A stretch of DNA of 64,000 nucleotides, from NCBI GenBank assembly GCA_025463005.1, contig JAOAPR010000103.1:49246-113245 (forward strand). Reading direction: 5' to 3'. The stretch's first letter is position 1. Each line of letters begins with the position of its first letter. This stretch comes from Bryobacterales bacterium. GTDB lineage: Bacteria; Acidobacteriota; Terriglobia; Bryobacterales; Bryobacteraceae. Under the pieces are notes generated by a model. The model searched no databases, was not told where the DNA came from, and was given only the letters and a program-made list of their open reading frames with translations. A program made the translations under genes and the position numbers. This document shows, in pieces, positions 26,622 through 34,082 of the stretch.

Positions 26622-28260
26622 CTGCCAGTTCGGGATCTACTTCCACCGCTTTGCTCCAGGCGGCGCGAGCTTCTTCGTCCTTGCCGACTGCCTTGAGGGC
26701 GTGGCCCAGGTTGGTGAGAGCCGCTGGGAAATCGGGCTGCGTTTCCGATGCCAGCCGGTAACACTCGGCAGCTTTTTCGGGCTCTCCGGCAGACTGCATC
26801 AACAGGCCCAGGTTATACGACAATTCCAGCGACCGCTCTCCCAACGCGGTCAGCTTCTGGTGCAGGTCCCAAGCGCGATTGTGGTCCTTGCGCTCGATCG
26901 CGATGGCGGTCAGGGCCCGTAGTGCGTCGGGATTCTGAGGCTGAAGGGACAGGACCCGCTCGAACGTCTCAGAGGCGGTATCCAGGTCCTGGAATTTCCA
27001 GCAGGCCAAGCCCAGGTTGAGCAACGCTTCGATCCAGTCGCCGCGCTGCTTGATGCAGATCTCAAAGCTGTCCACGGCGGCAGCGAAATCGCCGCGCTGG
27101 AGCTGGAGGAATCCCAGGCGATAGGCGGCGTCCTCCCAATCGGATTTCAGGTTGACCAGTTTCGCGAAATGCCGCTCGGCTTCTTCGGCGCGACCCTCGC
27201 GCTCATCGAGCAGCGCCAGGTTCCACAACAGACCGGGGGAATCGGGAGCAGCGGCGAGAGCGGCTTCGCAGGCGTGGCGGGCGCCGGCCAGATCGCCCCG
27301 TTCCTGCAGGAGGACGCCCAGATGGGCATTCGCCTCGGGGGCTTCCGGACGGAGTTTCACGGCTTCACGATACGCGTTACCAGCCTGATCCGTGCGGCCG
27401 GTTTTCTGATAAGCGAGCCCCAAGTTAAACCAAGCTTCGTACGAATCAGACGCGATCTTAACGAGCGTGGAGCAGTGTTGCACCGCGCCGCTAAAGTCGC
27501 CCCGAGAGAGGGCGGCGGCCGTCAGACCTTCCAGCGCCGGGCGGGATTGCGGCCGGATCTTAAGCATACGCTCGGAATACTCTTTGGTCTTGGCGTCGTC
27601 CTTGCGCGCCATGGAAAGGGTGATCAGGTTCACCAGCAATTCGCCGGAGCTTGCGTTGCTGGGCAGCAGCTTGCGGTAAATCTCGGCGGCTTCGTCCAGC
27701 TTGCCGAGCTGATGCAGGGCCACAGCCTTTCCAAACAGCGTCCGGTCCTGACCGGGGCTCGCGCGAAGGGCCTGATCGAAATGTTGCAGAGCTTGCTCGG
27801 GCTGTCCCAGATGCAGCAGGCACAAGCCGCGTCCGGTCTGGGCTTGCCACAGGGGCGGGTCGAGCGAGATTGTCTTTTCGAAGGCGCGGCCGGCTTGGTC
27901 GAACTGCCCCTGGCGCTCGAGAGCGAGTCCGAGATTATAGTGCGCCACCGCGTTGTTCGCTTCGGCAGCGATTACTTTGGAGTAGCAGGCGGCTGCCTCT
28001 CCCCACTTCTGCTGTTCGAAGCGCAGATGGCCCAGCCCGGAATAGACCTCGGCGGGTTTTTCGCCGCGAGACGCTGCGCTTTCGAGTTCCTTGACGGCGT
28101 CGTCCAGCCGGCCCGCTGCGGCGAGCTTGACCGCGTTCCCCAGAGCGCTGGTCTCGGCCGGGCGCTGCGTCTTCGGTTTGGCGGCGGGAGAATCGCCGCG
28201 CATCAGCCGTTCTACCAGCTCGTCATCTACAAAGAAAGCCTGTTCGTCATTCTGAGGCAT
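26605..28260 (-). CDS. Tetratricopeptide repeat protein
   Basis: A 551-aa protein made almost entirely of TPR units after a short charged N-terminus (about 13-14 repeats of 34 residues). Good examples are AVAHYNLGLALERQGQFDQA, AWFNLGLAYQKTGRTDQA and LSYNLGLLMQSAGEPEKA. There is no signal peptide or membrane span, so it is a cytoplasmic scaffold. It directly follows the zinc-finger/transmembrane gene (11 bp apart) on the same strand, which suggests that the two proteins work together. No catalytic domain is seen. Confidence 0.88.
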   Translation of the reverse strand: MPQNDEQAFFVDDELVERLMRGDSPAAKPKTQRPAETSALGNAVKLAAAGRLDDAVKELESAASRGEKPAEVYSGLGHLRFEQQKWGEAAACYSKVIAAEANNAVAHYNLGLALERQGQFDQAGRAFEKTISLDPPLWQAQTGRGLCLLHLGQPEQALQHFDQALRASPGQDRTLFGKAVALHQLGKLDEAAEIYRKLLPSNASSGELLVNLITLSMARKDDAKTKEYSERMLKIRPQSRPALEGLTAAALSRGDFSGAVQHCSTLVKIASDSYEAWFNLGLAYQKTGRTDQAGNAYREAVKLRPEAPEANAHLGVLLQERGDLAGARHACEAALAAAPDSPGLLWNLALLDEREGRAEEAERHFAKLVNLKSDWEDAAYRLGFLQLQRGDFAAAVDSFEICIKQRGDWIEALLNLGLACWKFQDLDTASETFERVLSLQPQNPDALRALTAIAIERKDHNRAWDLHQKLTALGERSLELSYNLGLLMQSAGEPEKAAECYRLASETQPDFPAALTNLGHALKAVGKDEEARAAWSKAVEVDPELAAKYFQ

Positions 28261-28271
28261 AAAAGGTACTC

Positions 28272-30287
28272 CTAATTTTTCGGCACTAGCGCCACTACGT
28301 TCACATTTCCCTGCAGCGCCGCTTGCTCATCCCGTTCGGAGAAAAGTCCCACGCCGCCCGAACCGAAGCGGCTGTCGGTCCATTCGTCGATTTTCTGGCC
28401 TTGTATCCAGGTGATGAAATGATTGCCGATCGCCTCGAAGCGGATCTTGTAGACGGTATCCACGCGCACCTTCATAGGCAGCGGAATCACCACACGGTTT
28501 TCATCCTGTCCGTCGATGACGGCGAAGTGCACCAATGCTACGGTCGGCTCCAGGCCCGGCGTGACGACTTCGAGCTTGGTCACGTAATAGTTCCTCGGAT
28601 TCAGCCCCCGGAATATCCAGCCGATCGCCTTGGTCTGGATCTGCGCCTGAAACTCCATGCGATAATCGCTGAGCTTGGCGGAGCCGCTGAGCACCGAAAT
28701 GTGCCGTCTGGATTTGGCAGCGTTGGCCCAGTCGTCGATCCAGCCGCCGGAGATGGGCACGCCGGAGTCAACGCTGGCGGTGGGCTGCACGGCGACAGGC
28801 GCCTCATTGGCGGTCTTGCCGCCGCCGCGCGTTACCACGTAGGCGATCCCGGCAAGTCCCACGATCACCGCCGCGGCGATACCAATCTTGACGCCGGTGG
28901 AGAGTTTGGACCAACCGCTTTGCGTCGCTTCAAGATTCCACGAAGGAACCGCGGTATCGGATGCCGCAGCAGCTTCGCGTGGTCGCGGGGCGGGCGATTC
29001 TTTGCGCGGGACTACGGCCGGTTCCAGGGCGGGCTTCGGGACTGGCACTGCGGGAGCCGAGACCTTCGTAGCGTTGATCTCGGGAACTGCTGCCCGCTTA
29101 ACCTGCACTGGCTTGGGCGCCGGAACGACGGACGGTCTGATGCGTTCTTCGATTTTCTCCGGTGCCGGTTTCGATTGAACGGGTGCGGCGGCAGCCGCAG
29201 GCACCTTGGCGAGAGCGGGAGCCGGACCAAACACAATTACGGGGCGCAGCGGCAGAGCGGCGGATAGCGGGAGTTGCACGTCGGAAGCTGCGGTGATGGC
29301 GGAGGTACGCGTTTGCGCCAATTTGCCGTGAGGTGCGGCCAGGCCGTGAAGTGTAACCGGAAGAGCTTTAGTCACCAGTGCCGGTGGCGCAGCCGTGGCT
29401 TGGGGCGCGATCACGGCTTCGGGCGCGGGCTGAGCGGGCGGCTCGGCTTGCGGAGACTCTGGAGGAGCGGCGGGACTCGCGGAGACGGGACTGTCCGAGT
29501 AGGCAAATCCGATGGTGGCGAAGTCCAGACGCGCCAATTGGCCCAGCTCGGCCGGAGTCACCGGAAATCCGCGAGCGACGCCGATCCAAGGGGTGGCTTT
29601 CTGGGGAGGATGAGGCGACATAAGAATCTCCATGACGTCGGCAGCGCCGGCTGGTTCGTTCCCGGTATCGGGGCTCAAATGCAATTCCATGACGGGAGCG
29701 GGGCCCGCGAACTCGCGAAGCTCCATGCCGCGTTCGCTCTTGCGGGTGTGGTGGTCCAGAGCCTGCAGTGAAAGTGCCAGCTCGACACGCGGGGCGGACG
29801 CCAGGAATCCCTCGGCCGAGGTTGCCGAGGCTCCCGCTGTTGCACCGGGCAGACTCGGGGAAGTTACACGTTCCAATTCGAGCGAGCCGGCATGCTGAAA
29901 GGTCGTCACCGCCGGCACCAGCGGTTCGCTCACAAATCCCGCGAGGGGCGCGGGACCCTCATCTTCGGCGGTGACGGACCGGCTGGGAGCGGGAGCTTCA
30001 ATCATCGCGATGGCCGGACGCGCGTGAATCTGGCGTTGCGGCAGCACGGGCCCAGGTGCGTCGCAGCGGGGGCTTTCAGGGACGGGATCGGAAGCGATGG
30101 GAAGCGCGGCGGGACGGCCGAGCGGCGCCGCGGCCTCGGCAGGCGGCTGTGCATGCAAAAGCCGGGCCAGCGCCAATTGCTCGTACTGTTCCTGGTACTC
30201 CTTGCGGTGAGCCTCCGAACAGAACTCGCCCCCACCTCGCAAACGCTTAAGGAGGGCCAGCTCCTTCCCGCAGAAAAGACACCGCAT
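28272..30287 (-). CDS. Membrane protein: N-terminal zinc finger, Pro/Ala-rich linker, TM helix, extracytoplasmic jelly-roll domain
   Basis: A 671-aa protein with an unusual order of parts. Residues 1-45 hold a C-x2-C ... C-x3-H zinc finger (CLFC and FCSEAH). Roughly 50-460 is a low-complexity Pro/Ala/Val-rich linker. About 466-487 is a single transmembrane helix (IGIAAAVIVGLAGIAYVV). About 510-665 is a beta-rich domain with GWIFRGLNPRNYYV and GGVGLFSERDEQA, patterns of the laminin-G/DUF1080-type jelly roll. The finger and linker would be cytoplasmic and the jelly roll outside. A TPR gene follows 11 bp downstream. Function unknown; carbohydrate sensing is inference. Confidence 0.75.
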   Translation of the reverse strand: MRCLFCGKELALLKRLRGGGEFCSEAHRKEYQEQYEQLALARLLHAQPPAEAAAPLGRPAALPIASDPVPESPRCDAPGPVLPQRQIHARPAIAMIEAPAPSRSVTAEDEGPAPLAGFVSEPLVPAVTTFQHAGSLELERVTSPSLPGATAGASATSAEGFLASAPRVELALSLQALDHHTRKSERGMELREFAGPAPVMELHLSPDTGNEPAGAADVMEILMSPHPPQKATPWIGVARGFPVTPAELGQLARLDFATIGFAYSDSPVSASPAAPPESPQAEPPAQPAPEAVIAPQATAAPPALVTKALPVTLHGLAAPHGKLAQTRTSAITAASDVQLPLSAALPLRPVIVFGPAPALAKVPAAAAAPVQSKPAPEKIEERIRPSVVPAPKPVQVKRAAVPEINATKVSAPAVPVPKPALEPAVVPRKESPAPRPREAAAASDTAVPSWNLEATQSGWSKLSTGVKIGIAAAVIVGLAGIAYVVTRGGGKTANEAPVAVQPTASVDSGVPISGGWIDDWANAAKSRRHISVLSGSAKLSDYRMEFQAQIQTKAIGWIFRGLNPRNYYVTKLEVVTPGLEPTVALVHFAVIDGQDENRVVIPLPMKVRVDTVYKIRFEAIGNHFITWIQGQKIDEWTDSRFGSGGVGLFSERDEQAALQGNVNVVALVPKN

Positions 30288-30406
30288 ACAAGTTTTACAT
30301 CGTCACATTGGGCCTGAGACTAAAGAGGGGCCTTAAGGCTTTCTCTGCGGTAAAGCACTTATTTAGACTTTTTGGGTGAAACAGCTTAGAGCGCGTTAGG
30401 TGAAAC

Positions 30407-30511
30407 CCCCGTTCCGGGCGAAGCAGGGATGTGTCGGCAACATCCAACGGGGCGGGAGCAACGGTTTTTCGGCAACGCAACGGTTACGCCGAAAACCCTA
30501 CGGGCAGTAGG
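30407..30511 (+). ncRNA. Possible structured RNA leader (not matched to a known class)
   Basis: The 325-bp gap between the zinc-finger gene and the Roadblock gene has several nested and successive inverted repeats. CCCCGTT (30407-30413) pairs with AACGGGG (30446-30452) and encloses the hairpin GGATGT (30427-30432) / ACATCC (30440-30445). GGTTTTTCGGC (30463-30473) pairs with GCCGAAAACC (30488-30497) with one bulged T. CCTAC (30497-30501) pairs with GTAGG (30507-30511). GGTGAAAC occurs twice just upstream (about 30375 and 30400). The strand is inferred from position 5' of the Roadblock gene; the minus strand leading to the zinc-finger gene is also possible. Confidence 0.4.
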
Positions 30512-30612
30512 CAATTCACCATGTAGCCGGCCTAAAGTTCTTTTCCTACTTGCACGATGAATGTAACACCGATCAGGTTGAATTTAAGCGGGAGCTCATG
30601 GAGGTGGAAGGC

Positions 30613-30978
30613 ATGGCCAAGGTGGAAGCGCTGAAGAATCACTTGGAGGCGTTACGAAACGCTATTCCTGAATTGAAAGGCGTGCTGCTGGCGTCCAGCG
30701 AAGGACTGCCGATCGCACACTCGTTGACCAACGGCGCGGATCCGAACCGGGTGGCCGCTATGGCCGCCGCAGCGACGACGCTGGGGCGCAAAGTCAGTGA
30801 AACGATGGGTGCAGGCGCGCTCGGCGAGGTTTCGGTGCAAGCCGAAGAGGGCGCACTGTTCGTGTACTCCGCGGGAGCAAAGGCGGTCCTGGTGGTGCTC
30901 AGCCCGCAAGGTGGAAACGCCGGACTGATTCACTTGGAAGCGCGCGAGACGGCCAAGCAGATCGCCGAATTATTCTAA
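30613..30978 (+). CDS. Roadblock/LC7 domain protein
   Basis: A 121-aa single-domain protein with the roadblock pattern: helix KNHLEALRNAIPELKGVLLAS, strand EGLPIAHSL, long helix RVAAMAAAATTLGRKVSE and strands GEVSVQAEEGALFVYSAG. Bacterial Roadblock proteins such as MglB act on small Ras-like GTPases in polarity or motility. No GTPase gene is adjacent. The frame is open to 30550, but ATG 30613 has GGAGGT 7 nt upstream and begins at the domain, so it is preferred. The 3' end overlaps convergent uvrC by 9 bp. Confidence 0.88.
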   Translation: MAKVEALKNHLEALRNAIPELKGVLLASSEGLPIAHSLTNGADPNRVAAMAAAATTLGRKVSETMGAGALGEVSVQAEEGALFVYSAGAKAVLVVLSPQGGNAGLIHLEARETAKQIAELF

Positions 30979-32793
30979 GATCGTGAGTTGCGCCGCGGAA
31001 TCGACCGCGGCAGGAAGGGCCGCACGCAGCTTGCGTGCTGCTGCTTTGCCGACCACCGCGGCAACCTCTTCTTCCGAAACTTCCCTAACCCTGTCCAGGC
31101 TCCCGAAGTGCCGTAGCAGCTTCACCGCCGTCTTTTCCCCGATGCCCGGAATCCGCGCCAGCTCGCTGCGCAAGCGGTCCGCGTTACGGCGGGTGCGGTG
31201 GAAGGTCACGGCGAAGCGATGCGCTTCGTCCCGAACAAGCTGAATCAGGTGCAGCACGGGCGAGAACTTGTCGAGCACTACCGGCTCGTCTTCCTGGCCG
31301 TACACGTAGATCCATTCTTCCCGTTTCGCGATCGACGCCAGAGGCTGGTCGGTAATCCCCAGCGATTCGAGTGCGGCCGCCGCGGCGTGCAATTGGCCGA
31401 CCCCGCCATCGACCAGAGCTAATCCGGGACGGGCGGCGCCTTCCTGCTGCAGGCGCTGATAGCGGCGCGTGATGACCTCTCGCATGGAAGCGAAATCGTC
31501 GTTCCCCTCGACGGTGCGGATGATGAACTTGCGGTAATCCGATTTCTTCATCCGGCCGTCTTCCCACACCACCATGCTGGCAACCTTGTCGGTGCCCTGG
31601 ATGTGTGAAATATCGAAGCACTCGATCCGACGCGGAGGTTTCTCGAGACTTAGGGCATCGCGCAATGCCTCCTGGATGGCGCTGGAGGAAGGTTTCATGA
31701 CCCGGAAGCGCTGCTCGAAACTGTGGCGCGCGTTGGACTCGACTAACGCCAGCATGGCCTTTTTCTGCCCCCGCTGCGGCGTGTTAATTTCCACTTTGCG
31801 GCCGCGCTTTTCGGTGAGGTACTCCTCCAGAACGGCGCAGTCTTCGAAGCCCACGGGCACATGAATGAACGCAGGGACGTAGGGATCGTTGAGATACACC
31901 TGCTTTAGAAGCGAGGAGAAGAATTCGGGCGGGTCGAATTTATGCTGGTCCTCCCAGAAGAACTCGCGGCGGTCGACGATATGGCCGCGCCGCAGGTGGA
32001 ACAGGTTCACGGCGACCAGGGGAGGCTCGGCGTAGTAGGCGAAAATGTCGGTGTCGTCGCCTTCGGCGGCGGCCATCTTCTGTTTTTCGCCCAGCTCTTC
32101 CACTGTGTGCAGCAGATTCTGCAGAGAGGCCGCCTCTTCATAGCGGGTGGCCTGACTGGCGGCTTCGACGCGTGCTCGCAGTTCCTGTTCGAGATCCTTG
32201 TGCCGGCCTTCCAGAAACAGGCGGACATCGCGCACCGCCTGGGCGTAGCGCTCATCGCTGACCAGGCCTTCGACACACGGCCCGTGGCAGCGATGGATGT
32301 GGTACTCCAGACAAGGATGCGAATGTTTACGCGTCAGATCGACGTTGCAGGAAGGCACCTTGAAGTGGCGATGGATGAAGTGCACCAGGCGGTGCGCCAG
32401 GTTGCCCGGAAAATACGGGCCGTAATAGGTCGAGCCGTCTTTCTTTAAACGGCGGGTGACGTAGACTCGCGGATAGCGCTCGGCGGTGAGCTTGATGTAG
32501 GGGTAGGTCTTGTCGTCACGAAGCAGGATGTTGTAGCGCGGCTTCCACTGCTTAATAAGGTTGTTCTCGAGCGCCAGAGCTTCTTTTTCATTGTCGACCT
32601 GGATGAAGTCGATATGGCGTGCCTCGTGGATAAGGGTGCCGGTTTTGATGTCGTCGAGGTGTTCGTCGAGGAAGTAGCTGCGGACCCTGGCACGCAGGTT
32701 TTTGGCTTTGCCGACGTAGATTACCGAGCCGTGGGCGTCCTTGTATAGATACACTCCGGGCAACGCCGGAAGCTCGGCCGCACGCGCGCGCAA
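30970..32793 (-). CDS. uvrC: Excinuclease ABC subunit C
   Basis: UvrC makes the dual incision in nucleotide excision repair. The 607-aa protein has the GIY-YIG nuclease (PGVYLYKD and VIYVGKAKNLRARVRSYF, first ~90 residues). A Cys-containing segment with CLEYHIHRCHGPC, a UVR-like helix pair, the RNase H-like C-terminal nuclease (ECFDISHIQGTDKVASMVVWEDG and LVDGGVGQLHAA) and terminal HhH motifs (IPGIGEKTAVKLLRHFG) follow. No ATG lies near the domain start. TTG at 32793 is chosen because the longer frame to 33081 is antisense to the neighbour and has no UvrC similarity. Only 27 bp separate it from the divergent gene. Confidence 0.9.
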   Translation of the reverse strand: MRARAAELPALPGVYLYKDAHGSVIYVGKAKNLRARVRSYFLDEHLDDIKTGTLIHEARHIDFIQVDNEKEALALENNLIKQWKPRYNILLRDDKTYPYIKLTAERYPRVYVTRRLKKDGSTYYGPYFPGNLAHRLVHFIHRHFKVPSCNVDLTRKHSHPCLEYHIHRCHGPCVEGLVSDERYAQAVRDVRLFLEGRHKDLEQELRARVEAASQATRYEEAASLQNLLHTVEELGEKQKMAAAEGDDTDIFAYYAEPPLVAVNLFHLRRGHIVDRREFFWEDQHKFDPPEFFSSLLKQVYLNDPYVPAFIHVPVGFEDCAVLEEYLTEKRGRKVEINTPQRGQKKAMLALVESNARHSFEQRFRVMKPSSSAIQEALRDALSLEKPPRRIECFDISHIQGTDKVASMVVWEDGRMKKSDYRKFIIRTVEGNDDFASMREVITRRYQRLQQEGAARPGLALVDGGVGQLHAAAAALESLGITDQPLASIAKREEWIYVYGQEDEPVVLDKFSPVLHLIQLVRDEAHRFAVTFHRTRRNADRLRSELARIPGIGEKTAVKLLRHFGSLDRVREVSEEEVAAVVGKAAARKLRAALPAAVDSAAQLTILE

Positions 32794-32820
32794 CTCAGGG
32801 GAGGGTCCTATACTTAAATT

Positions 32821-33261
32821 GTGGCACGCGCCTACTTTGCCGCTATTTTGTTCGCCTGCGTTCTGAGCGCGCAGAAGCCGCAGCAGCCCACGACCCCGCC
32901 TCCCGAGCCGCCGGAAGAGGACGAATCGCTCGCCCCTAAGGTGTATGCACTCAATCCGGTGCAAGCCAAAAAAGAGATCATCGCCGGGGACTACTATTTC
33001 AAGAAACCCAACTTCAGCGCGGCGGCGCGGCGATATTTGGAAGCCACTCGATGGGATCCTGGTTCGGCCGAAGGATTCCACAAGCTAGGAGAAGCGCGCG
33101 AAAAACTCCATGAGTACGGCCCGGCGCGGGAAGCTTACTTGAAGTACATCGAGCTCGGCGAAGATCCCAAGGAAAGCGACGCTCTTCGCAAGAAGATGGC
33201 CAAGTGGCCCGACGCGGCGTCGGCGACTAAGACCCAGACCCAGACCCAAACCAAGAAATGA
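32821..33261 (+). CDS. Small secreted TPR-like protein
   Basis: A 146-aa protein with a GTG start, a short signal peptide (VARAYFAAILFACVLSAQ) and a Pro-rich acidic stretch (PPPEPPEEDE). A pair of TPR-like helices follows (DYYFKKPNFSAAARRYLEATRWDP and AEGFHKLGEAREKLHEYGPAREAY). The tail is a Thr-Gln repeat from a short hexanucleotide reiteration. A Cys at position 13 could allow lipidation, but no clean lipobox is seen. It overlaps cutA in an ATGA arrangement and likely shares its transcript. The layout recalls BamD/YbgF-like envelope TPR proteins; the role is unknown. Confidence 0.75.
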   Translation: MARAYFAAILFACVLSAQKPQQPTTPPPEPPEEDESLAPKVYALNPVQAKKEIIAGDYYFKKPNFSAAARRYLEATRWDPGSAEGFHKLGEAREKLHEYGPAREAYLKYIELGEDPKESDALRKKMAKWPDAASATKTQTQTQTKK

Positions 33262-33578
33262 CCGATAAGATCGTGGTGCTCTCCACCTGCGATTCGGAGG
33301 AGCAGGCCGGACGAATCGCGCGCGCTCTGGTCGAGCAGCAGCTGGCCGCGTGTGTCAACATCCTGCCCGGCGCGCGCAGTATTTATCGCTGGAAGGGCGA
33401 GATCGAGGACGCCGCGGAATGGCTGCTGATCATTAAGTCCAGGCGCGATCTTATGGATAAACTGCGCGTTGCCATCGGCAAGATTCACACCTATGAGGTC
33501 CCGGAACTTCTCGCGCTCCAAGTGGTGGATGGCTCAGAGAGTTATCTGGAGTGGCTCGACCGCGAATTGGGTTCGTGA
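33258..33578 (+). CDS. cutA: Divalent-cation tolerance protein CutA
   Basis: A 106-aa trimeric CutA1 protein with a typical STCDSEEQAGRIARALVEQQLAACVNI opening (key residues: S-T-C-D, LAACVN), IYRWKGEIEDAAEWLLIIKS, and the signature HTYEVPELLAL. CutA was named for copper tolerance, but its biochemical role is unsettled and its trimer resembles PII signal proteins. Start ATG overlaps the upstream stop by 4 bp. Confidence 0.95.
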   Translation: MTDKIVVLSTCDSEEQAGRIARALVEQQLAACVNILPGARSIYRWKGEIEDAAEWLLIIKSRRDLMDKLRVAIGKIHTYEVPELLALQVVDGSESYLEWLDRELGS

Positions 33579-33672
33579 CAACCAGGCAGGCGAGCCGCTT
33601 GCAGGCAAGCAAGATCGCCAGTCCTACTTGGAACCAAGCGACCCCTCGGCGGCGTCCCATAGGGGTATCGTT

Positions 33673-34077
33673 GTGCTGAAGCGCCTTTGCAGAGTCGGAA
33701 TTTGTGTTGTGGGGTTAGCTGTATTGTGTTTTGCCCAGACAAGGCCTGCCGGACGAGGGTCCACCAGGTCGTCTCCGGCGGGAGGCCGCGGCACTCTTCC
33801 CGCGGATCCAAATGAAGCTAAAGGGGTATACCCTACTTCCCGGGGGAAGCTTAAGTCAATTTCCCGAGGCCTGTTATTGGTGGAAATGGACGATGAACAC
33901 GAGATGAAGTTCCGGATTACCCGCAAGACCAAGATCTTCTCCCAGGGCAAACAGGGAACGCAGGAAATTAAGACTTCTTCACTTCACCCCGGCCAGGCCG
34001 TCGCCATCGATGCCCAGAGCGGGTTGGACGGTTCTTTCGAGGCAGTCCGCGTCACCGTCGAGTCTCCAAACCAGTGA
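33673..34077 (+). CDS. Small secreted protein, DUF5666-like beta domain
   Basis: A 134-aa protein with a GTG start chosen because it gives a signal peptide (VLKRLCRVGICVVGLAVLCFAQ) immediately after the cutA 3' end; the frame is open further upstream but antisense to no domain. After a Gly/Ser/Arg-rich stretch comes a compact beta region, GKLKSISRGLLLVEMDDEHEMKFRITRKTKIF, which resembles the DUF5666-type barrel (x-G-x-I-x-x-I) in spacing. Probably periplasmic. Its stop overlaps a possible GTG start of the subtilase gene, so the two may be cotranslated. Confidence 0.6.
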   Translation: MLKRLCRVGICVVGLAVLCFAQTRPAGRGSTRSSPAGGRGTLPADPNEAKGVYPTSRGKLKSISRGLLLVEMDDEHEMKFRITRKTKIFSQGKQGTQEIKTSSLHPGQAVAIDAQSGLDGSFEAVRVTVESPNQ

Positions 34078-34082
34078 GGGCA

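Noticed and set aside
27169..28275. A 368-codon plus-strand frame
   Set aside because: Antisense to the TPR gene, whose repeats are clear; the product has no domain and a skewed composition.
30407..30511. Assignment of the hairpin cluster to the c-di-AMP (ydaO) or c-di-GMP riboswitch
   Set aside because: Only scattered short matches (CCGAA, GTAGGC, GCCGGCCTAAA) are present; the conserved core blocks of either class are not, so no class is claimed.
33233..33261. Repeat array near the end of the TPR protein
   Set aside because: A short ACCCAG-type reiteration coding Thr-Gln repeats; too short and spacer-less to be CRISPR or another array.
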